A stretch of DNA of 64,000 nt from Perognathus longimembris pacificus (lineage: Eukaryota; Chordata; Mammalia; Rodentia; Heteromyidae): assembly GCF_023159225.1 (NCBI RefSeq), contig NC_063164.1, positions 70,293,300-70,357,299 of the forward strand. Reading direction: 5' to 3'. The translations under genes and the position numbers were made by a program. Shown piece after piece: positions 46,616 to 58,879 of this stretch (positions are counted from its first letter, which is position 1; every line of letters begins with the position of its first letter). A model generated the notes under the pieces. The model ran no database searches. It was given only the letters and a program-made list of their open reading frames with translations, and was not told where the DNA came from.

Positions 46616-46799
46616 ATGAAAACAAGTAAAAATACTGGGTAATTGTGATGCAAGGGGAATAATGATACAGTAATTTACTTACCTTACAGTTTTTGTCTTA
46701 AATTGATAGGAAAATATTAGTTAAATGCATAACTTATTAAATAGGTAATTCACAAGTTAATAACTACTGACTCACTAAAAAAATAAAAATACAGAAAAC

Positions 46800-46912
46800 A
46801 AGGAAGTGGCACTGTAGCTCAAGTGTTAGAGGACTCACTAGCTTTGAGCTGAAGAGCTCAGGGACAGTGCCCAGGCCCAGAGTTCAAGCCCACAACCAAA
46901 AAATAAATAAAT
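46800..46912 (+). repeat. Geo monomer fragment
   Basis: GGAAGTGGCACTGTAGCTCA AGTGTTAGAG ... CAGGGACAGTGCCCAGGCCC AGAGTTCAAGCC, then an AAATA tail. Only the Geo right half is evident; its head would lie in the diverged 46616-46799 stretch. Confidence 0.75.
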
Positions 46913-48602
46913 AAACTACAGAAAACAAAATGAGACTAAATTATAAGGAAAAAAAAAACAGAAAAATATATGGCAAAAGTAAAACTAGTTAAATTCTATC
47001 TTAATAAATAAATATAATTTAAATTCCTGATAAAAGTGAAAGTTTTTTCTAATATCTTTAGAAATATGTGAATATTGAGATAAACATTTAAGAAGTAAAT
47101 AAAATTCCATAGAAAGGAAAATGGGAAAAAGATTCATTGGACAAATATTACTGTAAGAATATTCATAGTGTAAATATATTTCTATGTAATTATATATTAC
47201 TGAACTCAATAAAGTAATAAGCATTTATTCAAATAATGTCAGAATATATAAATATATGAAGGTAAAACAAGAAGAACTCAAAGGAAAAATGATAGCGTTC
47301 TTATTTTCTAAGAAATTTAATGTTGTTTGGACCTTCTTAAAATAGCACTAGGAATACATTGTTCTAAAACTGGGAGAAAGTATGTACAAATGACTCAGAA
47401 AAGGAATGGAAGTTTTCTGAGGGTTGAGAATTAATTGTTGGAAGAGTTATAGGCAAATTACTCTTATGTGCACATTGGTAGAAAGCCTTGATAACAGAGA
47501 AAGATAAATTTAAATTTCTAGAATTTAATAAATCTGGAAATGGTGGTGATAGCTATTTTCTTAGCTCATCTAACAGTGGAAATTCGAGAACAACTAGAGA
47601 GATAAATGAGTCTCAAAGCTTTGTTCGCTCAATAAATAACCAAGAAACCAGTTGGTAGGGAATTGTGCTTTGGATCTCCCAGACATGTGGGCAAGGAAAG
47701 GGAATTCTACTTATATCCTTTTCCTTCCCCAAGTTAGGACCATACTACTGGCTCAAGATCCAACACTGTGTATCATTTATATTTACCTGGTAAAGGAGAG
47801 TGATTGGTAACATAGAGACATGAGAGCCTACACAAGTCCTAACTCCTACTCACAGGAATATTTCTGGACAGGAAAGGAATGAAAGGGAAAATTCTGGCAA
47901 CTAGACTGCTTAGGAGAATAAAATGGGATAGTGGAGGTAAATGGAGAATTAGCAAATAGAGATTATAGTACTATGATGTATGAAATGTATACTTCCTCAT
48001 GCATCTTCAAATGATTTGGGGAAGACAAAAATGTGCTAGACTATTGCTCTTTTTTTTTCATCTCCATAGTACAATTACCACTGAACACACTGAAGCAAGG
48101 GCATGATGGGGGTGGGGGTGGGTAAGCCACAGTACACTCTATAACTTATACTTTGAAACTAATAAATGGATAGTACAGGGTAGATATTCAAATTAGAATA
48201 TTTTTTCCAGAAATATGGAGAAATATAGGAAATGTGACATAAGAACAAATACTTTAGGAGAAGGTTTTTTTCAGTGATATTAGGGCAAACATATCATTAT
48301 TTAAACAGAGAACTAAAGGGGCTAAACAGAAGAATATATTACATTGAAACATGAGTTTTTAAGTATATAGTTAAGTTGAAGAATTCCCCTAATGTGTCAA
48401 CATAGGAGAAATGATGGGAGCAATGAAGAAAATACAAATAAATACAAATAAATACAAATGTGCATATACATGTATACCCATAGTCAAATACACACCTTAT
48501 GTTCAGTTGTATAAACATATATTGTATACATATAGGATACATATGTAACATGACATATTCACAGGGAGAGAGATTAGAAATATCAGCATTACATTATTTA
48601 CT
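46913..48602. other. AT-rich unique DNA, no gene seen
   Basis: No exon or named repeat. There is a short GGGGGTGG run near 48108-48121 and an AAATAC tandem repeat at 48430-48458. Confidence 0.5.
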
Positions 48603-49406
48603 AAGAGTCTAAAATACAGTCACAGGCTTTCTGGTGTGCAATACCAGCCCAGCAGGGTCACCTGGGCCCGAGCACATGCCCCCCGGGCCCTCACAGCAGA
48701 GGCAGAGAGAGTCTGTGGGCACCAACCCATGCCCAGACACTGGAACCTGCTGGGGACCATGCATACCGCCCCCACATTAGATTCGTGAGAGGGCACAAGC
48801 ACCCTCCAACAATCCAGGGCAGCACACCCCCAAAAGAAGCACAAGATCGCACACGCATGCTCCCCCCCCGCCCCCCAAGACCCAGCGTGGGTCAGCGTGC
48901 TAGCCCTCCAGCAGGAGGATCTTGAACCCACCCCCCGCAGGAGTGCACAAGTGGGCAAGCTGCCCCTCAACAGCAACACCTGTTCTGACAAAAACACTCT
49001 GCACAGGTGGGCGAACCACATGGCAATACTCAAGCTCAGAGGTGAGCTCTCTTCACCCACAGCAACTAGTGGGGAAAGAATCAAAGAAGAGAACAGTCTC
49101 CATGCCATGCTGAATCAGCGACCTGGGAACTCCCAACAGGGGCCCACAAGGGTCAGCACAACACAGCTGCAGAGCACAGTCCTGCAGAGAAAGACACAGA
49201 ACCTACCCACCCCTAACTGCAGTGAGGGTAACCGCCTCAGCAACAACCGAGATGGTCATGCTCCCCATAGGGCAGTAAGGTTCAACAGCCAAACTCAAAC
49301 CCAGAGCCAGGATACAAATAAGTCCCCCCTGATGGACCAGTGGGAACTAGCACAAAGCCAAGCCAAGGCCGCCACCTACAGGCCCCTGAAAGTGCAAAAA
49401 CTCCAG

Positions 49407-50975
49407 ATGCACCAGTCACAAAGAAATATTACAAATTTCATGAAAGGTGAAGCCAACTCATCAGTTCCAAAAAGTAGCATGACCAAGGAGGAGATGGAGA
49501 ATAAAAAAAACAACTGAGGCTCAGATAGCAGAAATGATCGAAAGCCTCAGGAACAAATTCAGAAAACAGTTCCAGGAGTTTAGAATGGAAGTCTCGAAGG
49601 ACCTCCAGGAAGTCCAGAAAGAAATGGAAGCAAAAATAGATACAGCCTACTCCTCTGTTAAAGACCTTAACATCCTGAGATATGAAATGCATGAAAAAAT
49701 AGATTCAAAACAAGACTCATTAAAAGAAGAAATTACTACAATGAGAGCTGATCTGGCAACCATAAACAGCTCACTGGCCTCGATGAAAACCATACTCGAA
49801 GCCACATCACAAAGAATTGATCATCTTGAATCTTGAGTCTCTCTTTTGGATGATGAGTCAGCTGTTAAGGACCATAAGATTACCGCACTCCAAGAAACTG
49901 TCAAACTCCAGGACAGACTAATCCAGGAGATAGTGAAGTACCAGACTTTGAAGTCAGGCCCCACTTTACCACGCAAACCCCACTTTACCACTTGAACCTG
50001 AGATAAGCAGGCCCTGTGAACAAACCCAGGACAAGCTTATTAGGGCCCAGCCAGTTGAGAACTCTAATGACTGGGAATGCTTAACTCTAACTGACCCTAG
50101 AATGCCTCGAGCCCTGAGCCAATCAGATTTGTACACGTAATCTTGCTTGCTTAAACACCTGATTGCTGTAACTTTGTCTTTGGCCTTTATAAGCTCTGTG
50201 TAATTGCAGCTGGGGGCTGCCTCCTAACCTCCGCTGTGTCCGTGGGTAGGACAAGGCCCGGGCCGTGGCCCCGCTTGAATAATGTCTTGCTTGCTATTGC
50301 ATTTCAGAATGTCTGAGTCTTGGTGGTCTTCTTGGTGGTGGTCTTGCGACTTGGCACAACAATAGTGGACAGGGAGAAGAGATATAATCTGCATATAATC
50401 GGAATAGATGAAGGAGAAGTTTACCAGAGTACCAGAGTAGAGTTATGCAACACATATTCAATAGAGTTATTGCAGAGAACATCTCCAATCTCACAAGGGA
50501 TAACTTCACCCAAATAACAGAATCATATAGGTCACCTGGAAGACCAGACCCTAGAAAATCCTTGCCTGGGCACATAATTATCAAGGCCTCAGCTCTCAAG
50601 AATAAAGAGCAAATTTTGAATGCAACTAAAATGAAGAAAGAACTATATTACAATGAAAAAAAGATCAGAATCATGGCAGACCTCTCCACACAAACTTACA
50701 ACGCACAAAGAGCCTCGAAGAACACAATCCAAGTCCTCCAGGCCAACAACTGCCAACCCAGAATTAGATACCCATCAAAATTAGAATTCACCTTTGAGGA
50801 AAAAACTAGATCTTTTCATAGCAAAGAGGAACTAAAGGATTATGTGAATAAAAAACCAGCCTTACAGCGAATTCTAAGAGGGGAAGCCTACCCAACAGAA
50901 AACATACAGGACCCCCAGACAGAAACAGAAAGAAACTACAATAGCCAGAGCCCAACAGGCAGAGCAGCTCAATAA
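49407..50975 (+). pseudogene. L1-C ORF1 remnant, split by a solo LTR
   Basis: The chaperone ORF starts at the Met at 49407 (MHQSQRNITNF). It loses frame at the A run 49503-49510, resumes in 49534-49836 (coiled coil RKQFQEFRMEVSKDLQEVQK and IDSKQDSLKEEITTMRADL), and meets TGA at 49834. The LTR (49934-50361) sits in the segment encoding LIQE..VD. The RRM continues as IIGIDEG, then after another indel GHIIIKAS and RIMADLSTQTYNAQRASKN to a stop at 50973-50975. The C-terminal domain is readable here, which shows what the L1-B nonsense codon replaced. Confidence 0.9.
49930..50365 (+). mobile_element. Solo LTR (gammaretrovirus/ERV1-like) inside L1-C ORF1
   Basis: The LTR is 49934-50361, 428 bp, TGAAGTACC...GGCACAACA, and is flanked by the 4-bp duplication ATAG (49930-49933 and 50362-50365). 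Removing it restores the L1 segment found in L1-A. A CCAAT box is at 50119-50123, TTTATAAG at 50186-50193 and a polyadenylation-like GAATAAT near 50277. A U5-like stretch follows: TTGCTTGCTATTGCATTTC and TGGTGGTCTTGCGAC. Length, TG/CA ends and 4-bp duplication fit a class I retroviral LTR. No internal viral genes remain, so it is a recombination product. A GCCCCACTTTACCAC motif is duplicated near its 5' end. Confidence 0.9.
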
Positions 50976-51017
50976 AGACAAGAACGAAGGAAGAGGAAAC
51001 ACAGCCTAACAGAAAAA

Positions 51018-54000
51018 TGGAAGGGAAAAAAAACACACTTATCCATTATCTCTTTGAATATAAATGGTATAAATTCTCTGATAAAGAGGAGCAGACTGAC
51101 AGAGTGGATTCGTAAACAAAAAGTTGCTATCTGTTGTCTTCAAGAGACCCATCTTACAGCAAGGGACAAAAACAGGCTCTGAATGATAGGATGGTGCAAG
51201 ATCTTCCAAGCAAATGTACCTACCAAAATGGCAGGGGTAGCCATCCTGATTTCAGACAAGGTGGATTTCTCATTAAAATCAGCTCAAACAGATAAAGAAG
51301 GGCACTACATTTTAATACAGGGAAAAATCCAGAATCAAGATATCACGGTGATAAATTTGTACTCACTGAACAAAAGAGGCCCTAAATATGTCAAACAAAT
51401 TCTCTCAGAACTACAGAACAAGATAGACCCAAACACAATCATAGTGGGAGACTTTAACACTCCACTCCCTCCAAGAGACAGATCCAACACACAGAGGATT
51501 AGCAAGGGAGCCGAAGACCTAAGTAACACCATATCCCACATGGATCTGATAGATCTGTACAGAGTTTTTCACCTCATAGAGATCCAATACACCTTCTTCT
51601 CTGCAGCCCATGGAACATACTCCAAAATAGATCATGTCATAGTCCACACAAAGAACCTCAGCAAATACAAGAGTATTGACGTTCTCCCATGTATGTTTAG
51701 ATCACAGTGGAATCAAGTTAACCATCAATAACAAAGGATACCACAAAGGCTACACAAATACTTGGAGGCTAAACCCCTCACTGTTATCTAACACTTGGGT
51801 CACAGAATAAATTAAGGATGAAATTAACGAGTTCATAAGCCACAACAAAAATGGAAAATACATCACAAAGAAATCTATGGGATACAGCTAAGGCAGTGTT
51901 GAGGGGCAAGGTCATTGCCCTCAGCGCACACAATAAAAGAATGGAATCAGATCAGATGAATAACCTCAAGATACAGCTAAAACGTCTGGAGAAACAAGAA
52001 AAAATTGAATTTAAAATGACTAGGAGGAGAGAGATCATAAAGATTAAAGAAGAGATAAATCTGATTGAAAATAGAAAGACCAATCAGCAAATAAATAAAA
52101 TTAAAGCTGGTTCTTTGAGAAAATAAATAAAATTGACAGACCCCTTGCAAGACTTACAAAAAAAAAAAGAAGAGAAGAGACTCATATATGTAAGATCAAG
52201 GACGCCACCGGAAAAATTACAACAAATAGACACGATATTCAAACAATCATAAGGAACTATTTCCAGAACCTCTACTCAGTAAAAAACAATAATTTTACAG
52301 AAATGGATCAATTCTTAGAGAAGCATAAACTGCCCAAACTGAATCAAGAAGAAATAAATCAACTAAATTAACCAATAACTTGCAGCGAGATACAGGAGGT
52401 AATCAAGAGCATCCCAACAAAGAAAAGCCCAGGCCCAGATGGATTCACCAATGAATTCTATAAAACCTTTAGTAAGGAGCTAATACCAATACTCCTCAAA
52501 CTCTTCCGCGAAATAGAAACAGAGGGAGAAATCCCAAACTTATTCTATGAAGCTAATATCATACTCATCCCCAAACCAGGCAAAGACCCAACAAATAAAA
52601 GAGAACTACAGACCAATATCACTAATGAACACAGATGCAAAGCTCCTTAACACAATATTAGCTAACAGGATCCAGAAACTGATCAAGAAAATTATACATC
52701 ATGTCAAGTAGGCTTCATCCCACAAACACAGGATGGTTCAACATCTGTAAATCAATAAAAGTAATTCACCACATCCACAGAGCTAAGACCAAGAACCATA
52801 TTATCATGTCAGCCGATGCCCAAACAGCCTTTGACAAAATACAACACCCATACATGTTAAAAGCCCGGGAGAGAAGAGCAATAGAGGGAATATTCTTTAA
52901 AGCAATAAAAGCCATATACAACAGACCAACTGCTAGTATCATATTAAATGGGGAGAAACTAAAACCATTCCCGCTAAACTCAGGAACAAGACAAGGATGC
53001 CCACACTCCCCACTTCTTTTCAACATAGTGCTAGAATCCCTAGCCATAGCAATAAGGCAAGAGGAGGACATCAAAGGGATCCACATTGGTGAAGAAGAAA
53101 TAAACTATCCCTATTCGCAGATGACATGATCTTATATCTGAAGGACCCAAAAAACTCAGTCCCCAAACTCCTAGACCTAATAAACCATTTTGGCAAAGTA
53201 GCAGGATACAAAATCAACCCACAAAAGTCAGCAGCTTTTCTGTACACCAGCAATGTACAAGCAGAAAAGGAAATTATGGAAATGATAACATTTACAATAG
53301 CTAAAAAAAGAATAAATTACCTAGGGATCAACCTAACTAAAGACATGAATGACCTATTTCATGAGAACTATAAAAATTTGAAAAGGGAAATCAAAGAGGA
53401 CACAAGGAGATGGAAAGACCTCCCATGCTCATGGGTAGGCAGAATGAATATAGTGAAAATAGCCATATTGCCCAAAATGTTATACAAATTCAATGCAATC
53501 CCCATCAAGTTCCCAGATACATTCTTCACTGAAATGGAGAAAGCAACCCATAAATTCGTATGGAACAGCAAAAGACCTAGAATAGCCAAAGCAATTCTAG
53601 GCAAAAGAAGCAGTGCAGGAGGTATCACAATACCATATTTCAAGCTCTATTATAGAGCCATCATAACAAAAACAGACTGGTATTGGTATAAAAATAGACC
53701 TGAAGACCAATAGAATAGATTAGATGATCCAGAAATAAAGCCGCATTTTTACAGTCAGCTGATATTTGACAAAGGAGATAAAGACATACAATGGAAAGAA
53801 AATAGCCTCTTCAACTACTGGTGCTGGGAAAACTGGGCAGCCATATGTAGAAAACTCAAAGTAGACCCTAGCCTATCACCATGCACCAAGATCAACTCAA
53901 AATGGATCAAGGACCTCAACATCCGACCTGAATCTTTGAAACTACTGAAGGACAGAGTTGGAAAGATGCTAGAACTTATAGGCACACTAAGTAACTTCCT

Positions 54001-54817
54001 GAATATAGTCCCAGGCACACAACACATAGGGGAGAGACTTGACAAATGGGACTACTACAAAATAAAAAGTTTCTACACAGCTAAGGACATAGCCACCAAA
54101 CTAGAATGACAGCCAACCATATGGGAAAAATCTTCACCAGCACAGCAACAGACAAAGGCTTAATATCCGTCATCTACAGAGAACTCAAAAAACTTACCCC
54201 CTCCAAGCCAGTAAACCAATTATGAAATGGGCAAAGGAGCTAAAAAGAGACTTCACAGGAGAAGAGATAAAAATGGCAAAGAAACATATGAGGAAATGTT
54301 CAACATCCCTGGCAGTAAAGGAAATGCAAATAAAAACAACCCTGAGATACCACCTCACTCCTATACTCTGAACTCAGGCAACAACAAATGCTGGAGGGGA
54401 TGTGGGAAAAGAGGAACCCTTCTCCACTGTTAGTGGGAGTGCCAATTAGTACAACCACTTTGAAGAACAGTATGGAGGTTCCTCAAAAAGCTCAACATAG
54501 ACCTACTCTATGACCCAACCATACCACTCCTAGGCATCTATCCTGAACAACAGGTCTCAGGATATCAAAAAGACATCTGCCCATCCATGTTTATCCCTGC
54601 ACAATTCACAATAGCCAAAATATGGGAAAAATCCAGCTGCCCCTCTACAGATGAATGGATCCAAAAAATGTGGTACGTATAAACAATGGTATTAGAAATG
54701 ATAAAAATATTGGTATTCGCAGGGAAATGGTCAAGACTTGGACAAATAATGTTGAGTAAGACAAGCCTAGAACACAGAGAATAAGGGGCCATGATCTCCT
54801 TGATACATGACTGTTAA
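51018..54817 (+). pseudogene. L1-C ORF2 remnant
   Basis: ORF2 homology runs from ATG 51018 to TAA 54815-54817. Endonuclease pieces are in 51183-51731: MAGVAILISDK, VGDFNTPLPPRDRS and SKIDHVI. The RT is in 52441-53713: [19 protein letters not shown] with one changed residue, the FADD region broken by a frameshift near 53115, and then [11 protein letters not shown] in another frame. The C-terminal Cys cluster is in 54227-54433 (CWRGCGKRGTLLHC) followed by a stop. Many stops and indels make it inactive. Minus-strand frames over it are shadows. Confidence 0.92.
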
Positions 54818-55284
54818 TGGTGGGGAGGGGGAACAGTAGAGACCAGGTCTGCAAAACAAAAAACTTCTTGTCAAATGGTATTTCCACAAGGTTTGGGTCA
54901 GCAACCTTACATTATGTATCTATAACCAAACAACTAGTAAACATAAAAAGGTCTAAAAATAGTCCTCTCAGTGGATCGCAATAGCTCAACAGCTATGTAT
55001 GTATGATCATATAAGACAAGGATAAGAAAACTCTATTATTGACATTATATTTAAAGTTCTAGGTGAATTTCCTTCGGCATACACCACGTGGCTACTGTAT
55101 ATGATTTTGGGTATTGTATATATTCCTACCTGATCTAGGGAAGGGAAAGCAAAATGAGGGGTATAAGATATCACAAGAAATGTATTCACTGCCCTATTAT
55201 GTATGTAACTGTACTTCTTTTGCACAATACCTTGTCAACATAATTTAATTAATAAAAAAGAGTCTAAAATAGAAAATATGCAGA

Positions 55285-55392
55285 GGAAAGTAGCAAACAG
55301 TATAAGAAATGTATCCAGTGCCTAACATATAAAACTGTAACCTCTGTGTACATCACTTTGACAATAAATAAGAAAAAAGAAAAAAGGAAAGC
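55285..55392 (+). mobile_element. Short L1 3'UTR tail
   Basis: GTAGCAAACAGTATAAGAAA, TGTATCCAGTGCCTAACATA, TGTACATCACTTTGACAATA: the last ~100 bp of an L1-D-lineage 3'UTR, directly downstream of L1-C. Confidence 0.85.
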
Positions 55393-57770
55393 AATGAACA
55401 AGAATTTTGTAGAGTTAAAAATAATACACATCAGACCTCTGGCTGCACAAAGGCATAGAGTGCTAAACAGTATAAATAAGGACAAGTTAAACAAATTTCA
55501 AAAATTTAAAGCCTTATCTGAGGACATTATAGTGTGATGAGAAAACATGAATCTAATAAAGACTTTTCAACAGCAGCACTGGATGCATAGAGACAAAGAA
55601 CTAATGGCTTCCTTACAGATCCATTAGGGGTTATTTTCATCATTTCCCTCAGTGTTTAAGCCAAGTTCATCATTCCCTCAATGTGGAAGCACTCGCATCA
55701 GCCTGGGGGTTCTGTCTGCCTCCACTATCTATAATCAATCCAACAATGTATTGCTCACATAGAGACTTAAATGTCACGCTCAACCCTCAGATCTGTGCTT
55801 GTGCACATCTAACTGGAACATGTCACTTTTTGGAAAATGACTGGAACACTAAAATGGTTTGTGGCTCAGCCTGGTTTAGACCAGTGTCTCTGAACACAGG
55901 CTGAAACTTGGAATCTGCTGTTGTGGCTACCTCAGTGGCCTGAATTAAGAGTCAGCTAGAATACTGGTCCAGCACACTGGTAGATTTTTCAGTGTGCTTC
56001 CAGAGACCACTGGCAGATGGTCAGGGAATGGAGGGGAGAAGATATGTCCTGAATATGGACAGCACCCTCCACTAGACCAGGGGCCCAGAAGAAACAAGAA
56101 ATTCCCACACCCATGCAAGCTTGATTCTTCTTCGGGGCCCATATTGTTAGCTGCTGCTGTCACTTAGGCACATCAGACTCCAATTGCTTCAGGTTCTGAC
56201 ACAAGAGGCTCTCTGGGGGCTTTCCACACCTTCAGCCTCATCCTGAATTATTGATCCCTCTCATACCGAGGCTTCCAGATCTGTAGCTTGATTAGATACT
56301 GCTTTTCCTGGATTTCCATCTTCCTGATAGCCATAAATGAACTATCCAGCCTCTAATCGATTAAAACAATGTAACAAAACCCTTTTTATAATTCTACATA
56401 CTTTCTCTTGGTTCTGTTCCTCTAACAAATGTGGACTGCTAAAAAAAAAAAATGTGGACTGCTGCCTGGGTCCTGCTCGAGAGGGCAAACCTGACCAGAT
56501 CTGCAGTGGCCCCTCTGATTGCCAGTTGACTTACACAGTATCAGTAGTTCAGAAGCTCTAATCTAACTTAAGGTTTCTTTACCCATATCCATTGCTGGTT
56601 CTCTTCAGTCTCACTGCTTCTGTGGTCCAACTTGCCTGTGCCTTAAACACAGGTTATTCCTTTCCTTTCCAGGGCTCTGCCCAGTTCCCCCTGCACCCTA
56701 AAGTTACATCCAGCAGGTCCTTCCTGCCCTGCATTCATAGTGCTAGCTTACTCTTCACTTTCCCAAAGAACTCACTGCCCCCACTTCTATATCTCTTTCA
56801 CACATCAGAGGCTTGGAGTACAAATGTATCTGCCTAACACAATATTTGTTACTGTTCACATGCAATTCTTGCATAACACTTTCTTCTCATCTATACAATG
56901 CACTCCATAAGATTAGTTGTTTTCCAATTCAATATTCTTTAACATTCTATGAATACAGCATGATCTAACATTTGTTAAATCAAAGAATGAATGACATCTG
57001 CAGTCCTAAAACCATGAAACATCTTAAACTCATATGGCTAAATTGTGAGACACATATATGCTTAGTACGTTATTTCACACGTGTATTATTATAAGTATGT
57101 GGTGAAGCTGATGGGTAGATGAATTAACTGAATACATGAGACTATGTTCTGAGAGGCACAAATAACACTTCAATGATGTTGAAAATTGTATAATTATTTT
57201 TCCATCTTTGTTAAAAAATACACTCTCTTTTCCAGTAAGACGTCATGATTGCAAACCTAGTGATCTGTGAACTCAAAAGCTAGAAATACATCTATTACAG
57301 AAACAGTTTAGTTTATTGAGACATTTTCATTTTCTCCTACTGTGATTTCCATAGAATTGCTTTGACAGAAAATGTCATTTTGAGTTTTTTTTATAACAGA
57401 CTGTAAAAAAATGGTAATTCTTTTGTGAAGGAAAAATTGGCAGAACAGCTTATTCCTGAAGTGCTTTGAGGGTAGTAAATAAGAAATAATAATGAATCAA
57501 AATAAATCTTTATCAAAACCTAAGTAAATTAAACAAAATATCAATGTGAAAAGCTATAGGTTGTGTGATACCTAAATTCTGGCATGTCACTAAACACTTT
57601 ATGCTTTTTCCAGAAAGTCATCACACACAAAATTAGAGATATGTTTTGCAAGAAAAGAACACTTGTACTGGGGGGGGAGCGAAATATCATAGAGCCAAAG
57701 GGCTGTCTATGAAAAAAATATACGATGTGTTTGACTTCCAGTCTGAGTAGTTTAATTAAATTAAACTGCT
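55393..57770. other. Mostly unique DNA, no gene seen
   Basis: No exon recognised. 55950-56400 is less AT-rich and has the feel of an old interspersed repeat (AGACTCCAATTGCTTCAGGT, CCTCTCATACCGAGGCTTCC), but I cannot assign it. Open frames of 60-90 codons lack features. Confidence 0.45.
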
Positions 57771-57771
57771 G

Positions 57772-57906
57772 TGTGCCTGGCTTCTTTTTGCTCAAGGCTA
57801 ACTGTCTACCTCTTGAGCCATGGCGCCACTTCTGGCCTTTTCTGTTTATGTGGTGCTGAAGAATCAAACCCAGGGCTTTGTGCATGCTAAGACACGTTCC
57901 CAGCCA
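57772..57906 (-). repeat. Partial IDL-Geo SINE
   Basis: GCCTGGCTTCTTTTTGCTCA AGGCTAACTGTCTACC and GTTTATGTGGTGCTGAAGAA TCAAACCC are reversed Geo and IDL parts. The Geo 3' end is missing and the copy is diverged. Confidence 0.82.
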
Positions 57907-58860
57907 CAGCTTGCTTTTCATTTAAAAACATTTTTTTCAATTTGTTAGTCTGTATTCACATAATTTTAGTACAAATAGGATTGCATGAAATACTTCTATA
58001 AATTCTCTTATCTTTTTCTCCTCCTCCTATCCATGGATGCCATGTACATTTGCATGAATTGCTAACAAAATAAAATTTCAGAGAACATATTGCTGTATAA
58101 AAAATATTACCATCAACATGGCAGCTCAACACTATACAAATTATTTTTCTCATACTCGCAGTACTCCAGATCTGGGCATGGTTTAGCTTGCCAAACCCTT
58201 GGCCTAGTATCTCACATGACTCTAAGTATCACTCAGGTGAATGGCATTGTCTAGAACTTTCATAAGAAAGCAGCCACATTCCCTGTGCTGCTGCAAACAC
58301 CTGGTAGCTTGTGCTTATAAGGCCAGCACCTTTTCTCACCCCAGCTGTGATTTTCCATGGAGCTCAAAGCCATCCTACGCTCCTAGAGGCCATCCATAGT
58401 TCTTGTCACATGTTATCCCCCAATATGGTTATTTCTCTCCCCACAACCAGCAAGCAAAAGAAAGTTTGCAGAAAGATGAGCATTGTAGTCTTAGGTAACA
58501 AAACCCACAGAGTGCATTGGCTTTGCTATATTCTATTGGGTAGAGCCAATGACAGGTTTCACTTACTTCAGTAGAGGAAATAAAAAATGTGCATCGTCAT
58601 GAAAAGGCAGCAATTATAGGAGTTATCCAAAAGCATATCCACCAGAGTTTATGTGAATGTTGTCCCTGGAATTACACAGTGTGCCATTTGTGTGGCTGTA
58701 TGCAGCTTCCCTGCCATGCAGTGTGAGCAGTGTTACCAAATACATCATGGTGAGAATCTGGTTTGTGCCTTCCTCCAACGTTTCCATTCTCCTATTGATC
58801 ATGTAGACACATGGAATAGATGCATTTATAATCGCTCGTTTTACAAAATAGATTGTACTA
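57907..58860. other. Unique DNA, no gene seen
   Basis: No named repeat or exon; frames at 58311 and 58653 are short and featureless. Confidence 0.45.
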
Positions 58861-58879
58861 ATCTTTTCTACCTTGCCTT

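Larger units (their letters stand above)
48603..55271 (+). mobile_element. L1-C: LINE-1 with truncated 5'UTR, decayed, with TSDs
   Basis: The body 48617-55257 is flanked by the perfect 14-bp TSD AAGAGTCTAAAATA at 48603-48616 and 55258-55271. It lacks the first ~0.8 kb of the 5'UTR relative to L1-B (homology starts at about 48619, equivalent to about 36835 of L1-B). It carries ORF1 (49407-50975), split by a 428-bp solo LTR, then ORF2 (51018-54817) with many stops and indels, a 3'UTR and an A-rich end. It is the same lineage as L1-A and L1-B, on the opposite strand, and older than L1-B by decay. Confidence 0.95.

Noticed and set aside
48897..49290. Upstream open extension of L1-C ORF1 (frame 48897-49517)
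   Set aside because: 5'UTR sequence that happens to be open; the ORF1 start by comparison with L1-A and L1-B is the Met at 49407.
55950..56400. Possible DNA-transposon or old LTR
   Set aside because: The composition suggests an old repeat, but no terminal repeats or family pattern could be confirmed by reading.
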